Assembly (NCBI RefSeq): GCF_013377085.1
Contig: NZ_JACAAX010000022.1
Coordinates: forward strand, 30,370-94,369
Reading direction: 5' to 3'
Source of the DNA: Rhodoplanes sp.
GTDB taxonomy: Bacteria; Pseudomonadota; Alphaproteobacteria; Rhizobiales; Xanthobacteraceae
Length of the DNA: 64,000 bases
The notes beneath the pieces are model-generated. The model was not told the DNA's origin, made no database searches, and saw only the letters and a list, made by a program, of their open reading frames with translations. Below are positions 56,265-64,000 of the stretch, piece by piece. Numbering within the stretch: the stretch's first letter is position 1; every line of letters begins with the position of its first letter. The translations under genes were made by a program, and so were the position numbers.

Positions 56265-57494
56265 TTATTCGGCCGCCATGGCCCGCGACTTGAGCGGAAG
56301 CTGGAGCCGGTCCCACACCTCCACCAGCGCCTCGGCCAGCGCGTGGATCATCGCATCCTCGTGATAGGGCGAGGGCGTGATGCGCAGGCGCTCGGTGCCC
56401 ACCGGAACGGTCGGGTAGTTGATCGGCTGGATGTAGATGCCGTGCTCCTCGAGCAGCATGTCGGTCGCGGCCTTGCACTTCTCGGCGTCGCCGACGAACA
56501 CCGGCACGATGTGGGTGTCGGTCGGCATCACCGGCAGCCCGGAGGCCGACAGGACAGCCTTCACCTGGGCGGCCCGGTCCTGGTGGCGCTCGCGCTCCCA
56601 GGTCGAGGTCTTGAGGTGGCGGATCGCGGCGGTCGCGGCGGCGCAGATGGCCGGCGGCAGCGCGGTCGTGAAGATGAAGCCCGGCGCATAGGAGCGCACC
56701 GCGTCGACCATCGCATGGGTGCCGGTGATGTAGCCGCCGAGGCAGCCGAAGGCCTTGGCCAGCGTGCCCTCGATCACGTCGATGCGGGCCATCTCGCCCT
56801 GGATCTCGGCCTGGCCGCCGCCGCGCGCCCCGTACATGCCGACCGCGTGGACCTCGTCGATATAGGTCATCGCGTTGTACTTCTCGGCGAGGTCGCAGAT
56901 TTTCCCGATCGGCGAGACGTCGCCGTCCATCGAGTAGAGGCCCTCGAAGACGATCAGCTTGGCGCGCTCCTTGCCGGCCTTCTTGAGCAGCTCCTCGAGG
57001 TGCTCGACGTCGTTGTGGCGCCACACCACCTTGTCGGTGCCGGCATTGCGCACGCCGGTGATCATCGAGTTGTGGTTGAGCGCGTCCGAGAGGATCAGGC
57101 ACTCGGGCAACAGCTTGGCGAGGGTCGAGATGCCGGCGTCGTTGGACACGTAGCCGGACGTGAACACCAGCCCCGCCTCCTTCTGGTGGAGGTCGGCGAG
57201 CTCGTTCTCCAGCAGAACCAGCGGATGATTGTTGCCGGCGATGTTGCGGGTGCCGCCTGCGCCGGCGCCCATGCGCGTCGCGGTCTCGACCATGGCGCCG
57301 ATCACCTTCGGGTGCTGGCCCATGCCGAGATAGTCGTTCGAGCACCACACGATGACGTCGCGGGGCCCTTCCGGCGTATGGCGGATCGCCCGCGGGAAGC
57401 GGCCGGCCAACCGTTCGAGGTGGGCGAACACCCGATAGCGACGCTCGTCATGCAGCCGATTCAACGCGTCGGTGAAATAAGTGTTGTATCCCAT
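56265..57494 (-). CDS. hemA: 5-aminolevulinate synthase
   Basis: A 409-residue PLP enzyme condensing glycine and succinyl-CoA to 5-aminolevulinate, the first step of heme, bacteriochlorophyll and cobalamin synthesis by the C4 route. Motifs: [18 protein letters not shown] near the N-terminus, the substrate region [27 protein letters not shown], the PLP lysine in [17 protein letters not shown] and [10 protein letters not shown]. The ATG at 57494 is preferred, as ALAS starts just before Y-N-T-Y-F and GGGGGAG precedes it. A FixK box lies upstream. Confidence 0.96.
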   Translation of the reverse strand: MGYNTYFTDALNRLHDERRYRVFAHLERLAGRFPRAIRHTPEGPRDVIVWCSNDYLGMGQHPKVIGAMVETATRMGAGAGGTRNIAGNNHPLVLLENELADLHQKEAGLVFTSGYVSNDAGISTLAKLLPECLILSDALNHNSMITGVRNAGTDKVVWRHNDVEHLEELLKKAGKERAKLIVFEGLYSMDGDVSPIGKICDLAEKYNAMTYIDEVHAVGMYGARGGGQAEIQGEMARIDVIEGTLAKAFGCLGGYITGTHAMVDAVRSYAPGFIFTTALPPAICAAATAAIRHLKTSTWERERHQDRAAQVKAVLSASGLPVMPTDTHIVPVFVGDAEKCKAATDMLLEEHGIYIQPINYPTVPVGTERLRITPSPYHEDAMIHALAEALVEVWDRLQLPLKSRAMAAE

Positions 57495-57580
57495 AGAATT
57501 GACTCCCCCGATCAACGGTCGGCGAAACGCGAGAATACCACGTGGTTAGTGGAGTTGACAACGGGTGCTGTCAGGCTGCC

Positions 57581-57594
57581 TTGACGTTTATCAA
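57581..57594 (-). promoter_or_regulatory. FixK/Fnr box upstream of hemA
   Basis: TTGACGTTTATCAA is a perfect TTGA-N6-TCAA site, extended to CCTTGA-N6-TCAAGG. Its centre is 93.5 bp before the hemA start, nearly the same spacing as the ccoN box. It predicts induction of heme synthesis at low oxygen. Confidence 0.82.
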
Positions 57595-57727
57595 GGCACA
57601 GACCGAGAACGGGCAGGAATTTGGCGGACATGGATCGGGGTCTCCATGGGGGCGGCCTTCACCCCGGTCGGGTCCGGGCGCGCGCCGAACCGGGCCGGGG
57701 ACGAGACCAGCTCTGTCTGGAAGTGTC

Positions 57728-59032
57728 CTAGACTGAGATCAGCTCCCAGGGAAGCCCGTCGACGCAGTCGTGGCCGCTCGCGGTCACGATGAAGGTATGT
57801 CCGAGAAAAATGCCGAACCGGCCGTCCGCCGAGATCGGGTTCGGCTCGGCCATGAACACCATGCCGGGCTTGAACGCCTGCTCGAACGGCTCGGCCTCGA
57901 CACGCTCCGTGTAGACATGCGGGCCATCGGTGATCAGGTCGATGCCGTGGGCGTGGATCGGCCGCGACTGCACCCCCTTGTCGCGGAAGACGCCGCCGAT
58001 CTCGCGGATCTTCTCCAACGGGACGCCGGGCGCGATGGCCTCCGCCATGCGGGCGAAGCAGGGCAGGGTGATGTCCTCCCAGAACCGCTTCACCATGTCG
58101 GTCGGCGGCCCGAGGCAGATCGGCGAGCCGATCTGGGCCGTGTAGCCGCGGTAGCCGGCGGCCAGCTCCATGTTGATGATGTCGCCCCTCTGCAGCTTTC
58201 GTCCGGAGGGGCGCGGATTGCCGAACACCATGGCGGGGTCGGCCATCGGGGTCGTGCCGATGATCAAGAAGTCGATGTCGCCGCCGCCCTCCAGGATCGC
58301 CGAGGCGGCCGCCGCCTTGAGCTGGTACTCGGTGACGCCCGGCGCGGCGCGGTTCGCGATCGCCCGCATCGCCGCCTCGCACAGCGCGCCGGCTTTTCGC
58401 ACGCAGTCCAGCTCTTCCGCACTGTGGATCGACAAGAGCTCGTGCAGTACCCCGTGGGTGAAGACGATCTCGGCCTCGGGCAGCTTCTCCTTCAGGGTGT
58501 TGTACTGGTTGATCGGCAGGTGGTCCTTGTGGCGCGGGTCGATCTCCATCAGGCCGATGCGGCCCTTGGCGAGTCCGAGCTCGTGGATGCGCTCGGCCAT
58601 CACCTCGGCGTAGCGGCCGCCCCGGCTGCCGCGCACGTCGGAGAGTGCCGCCGACGTTTCGCGACGCACCGACTCGGCGTGCGTCCCGCCCATCGAGTAG
58701 ACCAGTGTCGGCTCGCCCTCACGCGGCACCACGACGTAGCAGCACAGCGCGTGCCACTCCCAATGGCCGGTCAGCCACAGCATGCCGCCGCCGAAACTCC
58801 AGTGGCTCGGGCCGCCCGGCACGATCATGCAGTCGAGCCCGAGCTCCTGCATTTTTGTCCGCAGGGCCGCGTAGCGGCGGGCGTATTCCTGCTTGGAGAA
58901 CTGCTCGTACACGGCGTCGCGATAGTACGGCGTGTCGCGCATGGTGTTGAACGGCTGGCCCTGGTCGAGCCGCTTGCTCAGCTCGTCCCAGGGCAGAAAC
59001 TTGCTCGGTGTCGTCGTGGTGTTGCTGGACAT
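57728..59032 (-). CDS. M24 'pita-bread' family protein, creatinase-like, with altered metal ligands
   Basis: A 434-residue protein with an N-terminal creatinase-type domain (about 1-190) and a C-terminal pita-bread domain (about 200-430). Canonical M24 peptidases use five metal ligands D-D-H-E-E. Here the two Asp positions, 11 apart, are Glu289 and Gln300 (MELAAGYRGYTAQIG); His362 and Glu396 (FMAEPNP) remain, and the last Glu is Gly411 (GIFLGHTFIVT). That resembles metal-independent members such as creatinase more than aminopeptidase P. It lies next to an ABC importer of the sulfonate type on the same strand. The substrate is unknown. The ATG at 59032 follows GAGGGG. Confidence 0.8.
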   Translation of the reverse strand: MSSNTTTTPSKFLPWDELSKRLDQGQPFNTMRDTPYYRDAVYEQFSKQEYARRYAALRTKMQELGLDCMIVPGGPSHWSFGGGMLWLTGHWEWHALCCYVVVPREGEPTLVYSMGGTHAESVRRETSAALSDVRGSRGGRYAEVMAERIHELGLAKGRIGLMEIDPRHKDHLPINQYNTLKEKLPEAEIVFTHGVLHELLSIHSAEELDCVRKAGALCEAAMRAIANRAAPGVTEYQLKAAAASAILEGGGDIDFLIIGTTPMADPAMVFGNPRPSGRKLQRGDIINMELAAGYRGYTAQIGSPICLGPPTDMVKRFWEDITLPCFARMAEAIAPGVPLEKIREIGGVFRDKGVQSRPIHAHGIDLITDGPHVYTERVEAEPFEQAFKPGMVFMAEPNPISADGRFGIFLGHTFIVTASGHDCVDGLPWELISV

Positions 59033-59089
59033 GGGCACCCCTCGAATATCGTTGTTGCTCGATCGTGAGCCGGTTCAGTCTCGGCAATT

Positions 59090-60163
59090 TCAATCCTTGC
59101 AGGCGCCGATAGTCACCGGGCCGCCGGCCGCCTTCACGGCGTCGTCGGCGATCGACATGTCGACGATGCGGTCGAAGGTCAGCTTCCTGGCCGCGTCGAG
59201 ATCGCCGTTGTCGACGGTGTTCTGGTGGGTCCACTCGGTCCGCTCGCGCACGAAACCCTGGTTGACCGAGAGGACGCAGGCCTGGGTGATCGAGTCGATG
59301 GCGAACTCCACCGCGTCGCGCGGCTTGCCGGTGGCCTCGACGATGATGGGCACCACCTTGTCCCTGTCGCGGTAGATGGCGCGGTTCGCCTCGATCATGG
59401 CGGCGACCGTGTCGACCAGCAGCGGCCGGTCCTTGGCGATCAGGCTGTCGGCGGCGCCGTAGTGATTGAAGGCGAGGCTCGGCAGCAGGTCGGCGATCGT
59501 CGACATCACGTGGGCGCCCGGCTTCTGCTTCTGCACCAGATAGACGTCCTCCGGATGCAGCACGACCCCGTCGATCTGGCCGGCGACGAAGCCGGGAAGG
59601 CGGCCGGCCGTGCCCTGCGAGACGAACTGCGCATCGGCGACCGCGAGCCCCGCCTTGCGCAACACCTCGCGGCCCATCAGCCAGTTGAAGCCGCCGACGC
59701 CGCCGGCGGCGCTCAGCCGCTTGCCCTTGAGATCGGCGGCGGTCTTGATCTCGGCCGTCACCACGAAGGCCTGCGGCGGGCGCGGCGCGAGGCCCCAGAT
59801 CTGGCGCGCCTTCAGGCCTTGCGCGATGGCGACGTCGGGCAGGTTGGAGATCGCCGTACCCTGGCCCACCGCCGTCACCGAGGTGCCGGCGGCGCCACCG
59901 TCGAACTGGATGATGTTGGCGTCGACGCAGCGCTTGGCGAAGAAGCCGAGCGCCTTCGCCACGAAGGGCGCCGTGTGCACCACATTGGGCGGCGCCACCG
60001 CCACTCCGACATTGATCTTTCGAAGCCCCTGCGGGCAGTTTTGCGCCTGGGCGGCGGCGGGTGAGGCGGCGAAAGCCACGGCGAGGCCGGCGATCCCGGC
60101 GGCGCCGAGCATGGCAACGGAACGGCAGAGTCTGGGCGTGATCGGCATGGGCGTGAGCGTCAT
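59090..60163 (-). CDS. ABC transporter substrate-binding protein, NMT1/SsuA type
   Basis: A 357-residue periplasmic protein with a signal peptide (VAMLGAAGIAGLAVAFAASPAAA, cleavage near residue 39). The domain resembles NitT/TauT-family binding proteins: PPNVVHTAPFVAKALGFFAKRCVD at the start and FNWLMGREVLRKAGL with the GFNW segment at the usual binding position. The ligand may be a sulfonate, taurine, nitrate or amidino compound. It is followed on the minus strand by the M24 protein, and preceded by the permease and ATPase, so these four genes likely form one transport and degradation unit. Confidence 0.87.
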   Translation of the reverse strand: MTLTPMPITPRLCRSVAMLGAAGIAGLAVAFAASPAAAQAQNCPQGLRKINVGVAVAPPNVVHTAPFVAKALGFFAKRCVDANIIQFDGGAAGTSVTAVGQGTAISNLPDVAIAQGLKARQIWGLAPRPPQAFVVTAEIKTAADLKGKRLSAAGGVGGFNWLMGREVLRKAGLAVADAQFVSQGTAGRLPGFVAGQIDGVVLHPEDVYLVQKQKPGAHVMSTIADLLPSLAFNHYGAADSLIAKDRPLLVDTVAAMIEANRAIYRDRDKVVPIIVEATGKPRDAVEFAIDSITQACVLSVNQGFVRERTEWTHQNTVDNGDLDAARKLTFDRIVDMSIADDAVKAAGGPVTIGACKD

Positions 60164-60314
60164 GGGCGCGTCCTGGGCGTTTCCTGTGGGTGGGCGTTTG
60201 TTGTTCTTGATGGTTCGGCAGGCGGGGCGGCCGCGAGATCGGCGGCCGCGACGTCAGGGGGCGGATCAACGTTTCGGTTTCGGCCCGTCGGCCGAAACCC
60301 CTGGATCGAAAGAC

Positions 60315-61190
60315 TCAGTCCTGGTCGCGGGCGGCCGTCCACGGCGCGACCTTCAGCTCGAGCAGGCGCAAGAGCGCCGTCAGCGTGACACCGAGCACGC
60401 CGAGCGTCACGATCGGCACGAACATCTTGTCGACCTGATAGGTGCTGGCGGTGCGCACGATCAGGTAGCCGATGCCGGAGATCGCCGTGTAGAGATCGGC
60501 CAGCACCATGCCGATCAGGCCGCGGCCGACGGCGAGCCGCAGGCCGGTGACGATGAAGGGCAGGGCGCCGGGCAGGATGATGTTGGTCCAGAGCTGGCGC
60601 TCGCTGCAGCGGAAGGCGCGGCCGACCTCGATCAGCCGCGGATCGACGTTCTTGACGCCCTGATAGGTGTTGATCGCCATCGGGAAGAAGGCGAACAGGA
60701 ACAGGATGATCACCTTGGCCGTGGTCTCGAAGCCGGCCCACAGCACGATCAGCGGGACGAGGGCGACGCTGGGCGTCGAGTACAGGAACGTGATGTAGAC
60801 GCCGAGCGCCACGTCGAGCACCCGGAAGCGCGCCAGCAGCAAGCCGACCGCGACACCGGCGACCGCCGCCGTGGTCAGGCCGAGAAACAGCACGACCAGG
60901 CTCGGCCAGAGGTAGTTCCACAGTTCGCCGCTGCCGATCATGGTGACGGCGGCCCGCGCGATGGCCGACGGCGTGGTGAACAGCGCCGGGTCGGCGCTGG
61001 CGCCAAAAAATTCCCACAGGCCCAGCACGATGGTCAGCGAGGCGATGCGGATGCCGAGGTTCTCGGCGGTCCGGCGCCAGCGCCGCACCGACGCCGCCTT
61101 GCGGGCGCTTTCGCGGTCGACGTTTTCGTGCTCGGCGCTGTCGTCGAGGGCGGCGGGGGTGATGCTCGGGTCGGCCGATTGCGCCGTCAT
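60315..61190 (-). CDS. ABC transporter permease, SsuC/TauC type
   Basis: A 291-residue permease with about six membrane helices (for example IRIASLTIVLGLWEFFG, PSLVVLFLGLTTAAVAGVAVGLLLA) and the EAA-type motif VGRAFRCSERQLWTNIILPGALPFIVTGLRLAVGRGLIG. Its ATG overlaps the TGA of the ATPase gene (ATGA), so translation is coupled. It forms the channel of the importer. N-terminal residues 1-40 are a polar extension. Confidence 0.93.
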   Translation of the reverse strand: MTAQSADPSITPAALDDSAEHENVDRESARKAASVRRWRRTAENLGIRIASLTIVLGLWEFFGASADPALFTTPSAIARAAVTMIGSGELWNYLWPSLVVLFLGLTTAAVAGVAVGLLLARFRVLDVALGVYITFLYSTPSVALVPLIVLWAGFETTAKVIILFLFAFFPMAINTYQGVKNVDPRLIEVGRAFRCSERQLWTNIILPGALPFIVTGLRLAVGRGLIGMVLADLYTAISGIGYLIVRTASTYQVDKMFVPIVTLGVLGVTLTALLRLLELKVAPWTAARDQD

Positions 61191-61996
61191 CACGCCACCT
61201 CGCGGGTTTTCGCCGGCCGCCGCGGGGCGGTGTGGAGCTGGTGCCAGATATGGGCGCGCAGCTCGGCGAAGCGGGGATCGGACCGGACCGCCTCGGGATC
61301 GCGCGGCCGGCCGAACGGCATGTCCAGGACCTCCTTGATGCGGCCCGGACGGGCCGTCATCACGGCCACCCGGTCGCCGAGCAGGATCGCCTCGTCGATC
61401 GAATGAGTGATGAACACCATGGTCTTGCGCTCGTCCGGGCGCTCCATCAGCTCCAAAAGCTCGTTCTGCAGAATCTCCCGGGTCTGGGCGTCGAGCGCCG
61501 CGAAGGGCTCGTCCATCAGCAGGATCGCCGGATTGATGGCGAGCGCCCGCACCAGCCCGACGCGCTGCTGCATGCCGCCGGAGAGCTGATACGGATAGTG
61601 CCGCTCGAAGCCGGTGAGGCCGGCGAGCTCGAGATAGTGGCCGACGCGGTCGCGGATCGTGTCCTGCGAGGCGCCCGCCATGGCGAGCCCGAAGGCGGCA
61701 TTCTGGTAGACGGTCTTCCACGGCAGCAGGCCGAAATGCTGGAACACCATGGCGACCTTCTCGGGCGGCCCGGCGACGCGGCGCCCGAACACCAGGATCT
61801 CGCCGGCGCTGAGGTCGATCAGGCCGGCGATGCAGCGCAGGAAGGTCGTCTTGCCGCAGCCGCTCGGGCCGACGATGCACAGGATCTCCTGCCTGCGGAC
61901 GTCGAGCTCGAGCTGGCGGAAGGCGACGACGGTGCCGTCGAGAAACAATTTGCTGGCGCTGCGCGCACGAATGGCGGCATCGGAAGGCGTTTCCAT
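61190..61996 (-). CDS. ABC transporter ATP-binding protein, SsuB/TauB type
   Basis: A 268-residue ATPase: Walker A GPSGCGKTT, Q loop FQHFGLLPW, signature LSGGMQQRVGLVRAL, Walker B LLMDEPFAALD and switch His in ITHSIDEA. It powers the importer with the permease and binding protein downstream. The ATG at 61996 is set by AAGGA about 6 bases upstream; ATG at 62002 is possible. This is the first gene of the minus-strand unit. Confidence 0.94.
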   Translation of the reverse strand: METPSDAAIRARSASKLFLDGTVVAFRQLELDVRRQEILCIVGPSGCGKTTFLRCIAGLIDLSAGEILVFGRRVAGPPEKVAMVFQHFGLLPWKTVYQNAAFGLAMAGASQDTIRDRVGHYLELAGLTGFERHYPYQLSGGMQQRVGLVRALAINPAILLMDEPFAALDAQTREILQNELLELMERPDERKTMVFITHSIDEAILLGDRVAVMTARPGRIKEVLDMPFGRPRDPEAVRSDPRFAELRAHIWHQLHTAPRRPAKTREVA

Positions 61997-62237
61997 GGGC
62001 ATCCTTTTTGTGTGTCCGCGGCGAGCCCAATCGCGCGACGGCACTGTTCCTGCTACGTAACAAGCGGAAGTTGGCGAATCAATGCTGCGGCGTCGCCGGG
62101 CCGGCCGCGGGTCGGGCCCGAAAGGCTGATGTTTCGGTCATGCCGGCGCTTCGCGCTTGTGGCGGCGCAGCGTGCGGATTATGGGTGATGCGACGGGTCC
62201 GATCGGGGCCCGGGCATTTGTTTAAGTCGTTGCAATC

Positions 62238-63710
62238 ATGGCTTCTTTCGTTTCTGACCTGGTCGATCGGGCGCGCCTTGCGGCCAGGGCGATCGCCGAC
62301 TACGGCGAGAACCTGGTCCGCCCCACGGTGCGGATCGGCGTGACCGGCCTGTCGCGGGCCGGCAAGACCGTCTTCATCACCGCGCTGGTACACGGGCTCG
62401 CCCGCGGCGGCCGCTTCCCGGTGTTCACGCCGGCGGCCGACGACGCCATCCTGCGCGCCTATCTGGCGCCGCAGCCGGACGACGCGGTGCCGCGCTTCGA
62501 GTACGAGAGCCATGCGCGGGCCCTGATCGGCGATCGCATCTGGCCGGAGTCGACCCGGCAGATCAGCGAGCTGCGGGTGGTGATCGAGCACAAGGGCAAG
62601 GACGGCCAGCCCCGCACGCTGACGCTCGACATCGTCGACTATCCGGGCGAGTGGCTGCTCGACCTGCCGCTGCTCGCCAAGACCTACGAGCAGTGGGCCA
62701 AGGAGAGCCTGGCGCTGTCGCATTCCGGCCCGCGCGCCATGCTGGCGGCGTCCTGGCACGCCTACAACGCCACGCTGGACGCCAGCGGTCCGGCCGACGA
62801 GCAGGCCGCCATCACGGCCGCCCAGCTCTTCACCGAGTATCTGAGAAGCTGCCGCGAGGAGCGCTGGGCCCTGAGCCTGCTGCCGCCCGGGCGCTTCCTG
62901 CTGCCCGGCGATCTCGCCGGCTCGCCGGCCCTGACGTTTGCGCCGCTGGCGCTGCCGGCCGAGGCGGCGCCGCCCGAAGGCTCGCTCTGGGCGATGATGA
63001 AGCGGCGCTACGACGCCTACAAGGACATCGTGGTCAAGCCGTTCTTCCGCGATCATTTCGCGAGGCTCGACCGCCAGATCGTGCTGGTCGACGTGCTCGC
63101 CGCCCTGAATGCCGGACCGGCGGCGGTGCGCGACCTCGAATTTGCTCTCTCGGCCATTCTCGACTGCTTCCAGGTCGGCCGGAAGACCTTGCTGTCGTCA
63201 CTGATCAGCCCGCGGGTCGACCGGGTGCTGTTCGCCGCCACCAAGGCCGACCATCTCCACCAGGTCAGCCACGACCGCCTGGAGGCGATCCTGACCCGGA
63301 TGATCGAGCGGGCCGCCGGCCGCGCCCGCTATGCCGGCGCCGAGACCGACGTGGTGGCGCTGGCCGCCGTGCGGGCGACCCGCGAGGCACGGGTGCGCAG
63401 CAATGGCGACGAATTGCCCGCCATCGTCGGCGTGCCGGTCGCCGGCGAGCGCGCCGTCGGCCACCTGTTCGACGGCGAGCGCGAGATCGCTCTGTTCCCG
63501 GGAGACCTGCCGGCCGACCCCGAACGGGTCTTCGACGTCGGCAATACCGGCTTCCAGGGTCTCACGGCCGGCGCGCTGGAGGAGGCGGAATTCCGTTTCC
63601 TGCGCTTCCGGCCGCCCCGGATCGAGCGTACCGTGGACGGATTGCCGACCCTGCCCCATATCCGCCTCGACCGCGTGCTGCAGTTTCTCATCGGAGATCG
63701 ATTTCAATGA
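62238..63710 (+). CDS. YcjX-family GTP-binding-like protein (DUF463)
   Basis: A 490-residue P-loop protein. The Walker A-like GVTGLSRAGKTVFITAL and the family motif TLDIVDYPGEWLLDLPLLAKTYEQWA are those of YcjX, a stress-related protein of the phage-shock region in E. coli. Its biochemical role is unresolved. No membrane segment is seen. It overlaps the next gene by 4 bp (ATGA), as ycjX and ycjF usually pair. Confidence 0.9.
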   Translation: MASFVSDLVDRARLAARAIADYGENLVRPTVRIGVTGLSRAGKTVFITALVHGLARGGRFPVFTPAADDAILRAYLAPQPDDAVPRFEYESHARALIGDRIWPESTRQISELRVVIEHKGKDGQPRTLTLDIVDYPGEWLLDLPLLAKTYEQWAKESLALSHSGPRAMLAASWHAYNATLDASGPADEQAAITAAQLFTEYLRSCREERWALSLLPPGRFLLPGDLAGSPALTFAPLALPAEAAPPEGSLWAMMKRRYDAYKDIVVKPFFRDHFARLDRQIVLVDVLAALNAGPAAVRDLEFALSAILDCFQVGRKTLLSSLISPRVDRVLFAATKADHLHQVSHDRLEAILTRMIERAAGRARYAGAETDVVALAAVRATREARVRSNGDELPAIVGVPVAGERAVGHLFDGEREIALFPGDLPADPERVFDVGNTGFQGLTAGALEEAEFRFLRFRPPRIERTVDGLPTLPHIRLDRVLQFLIGDRFQ

Positions 63711-64000
63711 GCAGCCCCGCCGAATCCCGTCGTCCCGCCGCGTTCAGCCTGGACGATCCCAATGTGATGATCGGGCCGGCCCCGGCCGCCGATACGCCGC
63801 GCCGCGAGCCGCCGCGGGAGCTGCTGCGCGAGACTCCGCGTCGGCCGTTCGCCAGCATGACCGCGTCGCCTCCCGTGGCTGCGGCGCCTGTCGCGGCCCC
63901 GGCCGCCGCCATGTCGGCGGCTGCGGCGGCGACCGAGGAGGCCGCTCTTCCGCTCGAGCCGGCCGCGCCCGCCCGCCCGGTGCCTTGGGCGCTCCTGTTC
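63707..64000 (+). CDS. YcjF/TIGR01620-family membrane protein, N-terminal part (3' end outside window)
   Basis: The frame from the ATG at 63707 is open to the window end. The start, M-S-S-P-A-E-S-R-R-P-A-A-F-S-L-D-D-P, matches the YcjF family N-terminus (R-P-A-A-F-x-L-D-D-P), followed by a Pro/Ala-rich stretch and the first hydrophobic residues at the end (PWALLF). The rest, with membrane helices and a DUF697 domain, lies beyond the window. It overlaps ycjX by 4 bp, so translational coupling is likely. Confidence 0.82.
   Translation, partial: MSSPAESRRPAAFSLDDPNVMIGPAPAADTPRREPPRELLRETPRRPFASMTASPPVAAAPVAAPAAAMSAAAAATEEAALPLEPAAPARPVPWALLF

Noticed and set aside
57497..57514. TTGA...TCAA pair just upstream of hemA at 57497-57514
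   Set aside because: The spacing is nine bases rather than six, so it does not fit a FixK/Fnr box; the true box is at 57581-57594.

Overview
This is a 64 kb, GC-rich window from the chromosome of an alphaproteobacterium. It most likely belongs to the Hyphomicrobiales (Rhizobiales), near Bradyrhizobium, Rhodopseudomonas or Rhodoplanes. The evidence is the dnaA/rpsT, dnaN-recF and gyrB neighbourhood, AddAB instead of RecBCD, a split b/b' ATP synthase operon, FixLJ-FixK control of a cbb3 oxidase, the glycine-dependent (C4) 5-aminolevulinate synthase, and dispersed palindromic elements typical of the group. Type I isopentenyl-diphosphate isomerase and a hemA with a FixK box are compatible with a phototrophic lifestyle but do not prove it. 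No tRNA, rRNA, insertion sequence, prophage or CRISPR array was seen.

Layout. 1-7.6 kb: end of a SOUL heme-binding gene, a PAS histidine kinase, gyrB, and an envelope cluster of metallophosphoesterase, cupredoxin, ECF sigma and anti-sigma. 7.8-16.4 kb: replication region on the minus strand (rpsT, dnaA, a glycosyltransferase-like gene, dnaN, recF) followed by ahpD and ahpC; the 1.4 kb gap between dnaA and rpsT carries a perfect CtrA-type site. 16.5-22.4 kb: mixed accessory genes (HbpS-like protein, msrA, polysaccharide-export lipoprotein, cupin, hydrolase, idi, trxA). 22.4-33.7 kb: addB-addA(-trxA) on the minus strand, then thrC, an M16 peptidase, an acetyltransferase and a lipoprotein on the plus strand. 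33.9-36.5 kb: atpI-atpB-atpE-b'-b. 36.8-42.4 kb: two small genes, then a convergent CrbR/CrbS-like regulator pair.

42.6-57.5 kb is the most coherent block, a micro-oxic respiration module. It holds fixL, fixJ, a lone receiver-domain protein, a FixK-type regulator, an AbrB-family membrane protein, ccoNOQP, ccoGHIS and convergent hemA. Three perfect TTGA-N6-TCAA boxes lie 85-94 bp (box centre to start codon) upstream of ccoN, ccoG and hemA. The FixK-type protein has the E-x-x-S-R recognition helix expected to read these boxes. The window therefore appears to contain an oxygen sensor, its relay, the transcription factor and several targets: the oxidase, its assembly and copper-loading factors, and heme precursor synthesis.

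57.7-62 kb: an M24 'pita-bread' protein lacking most canonical metal ligands sits beside an ABC importer of the nitrate/sulfonate/taurine type. 62.2-64 kb: ycjX-ycjF-like pair, the latter cut by the window edge.

Three recurrent families of about 90-145 bp palindromic elements occupy many of the intergenic gaps. One copy runs up to the start of ccoI. All functional calls come from reading motifs by eye, without database searches.
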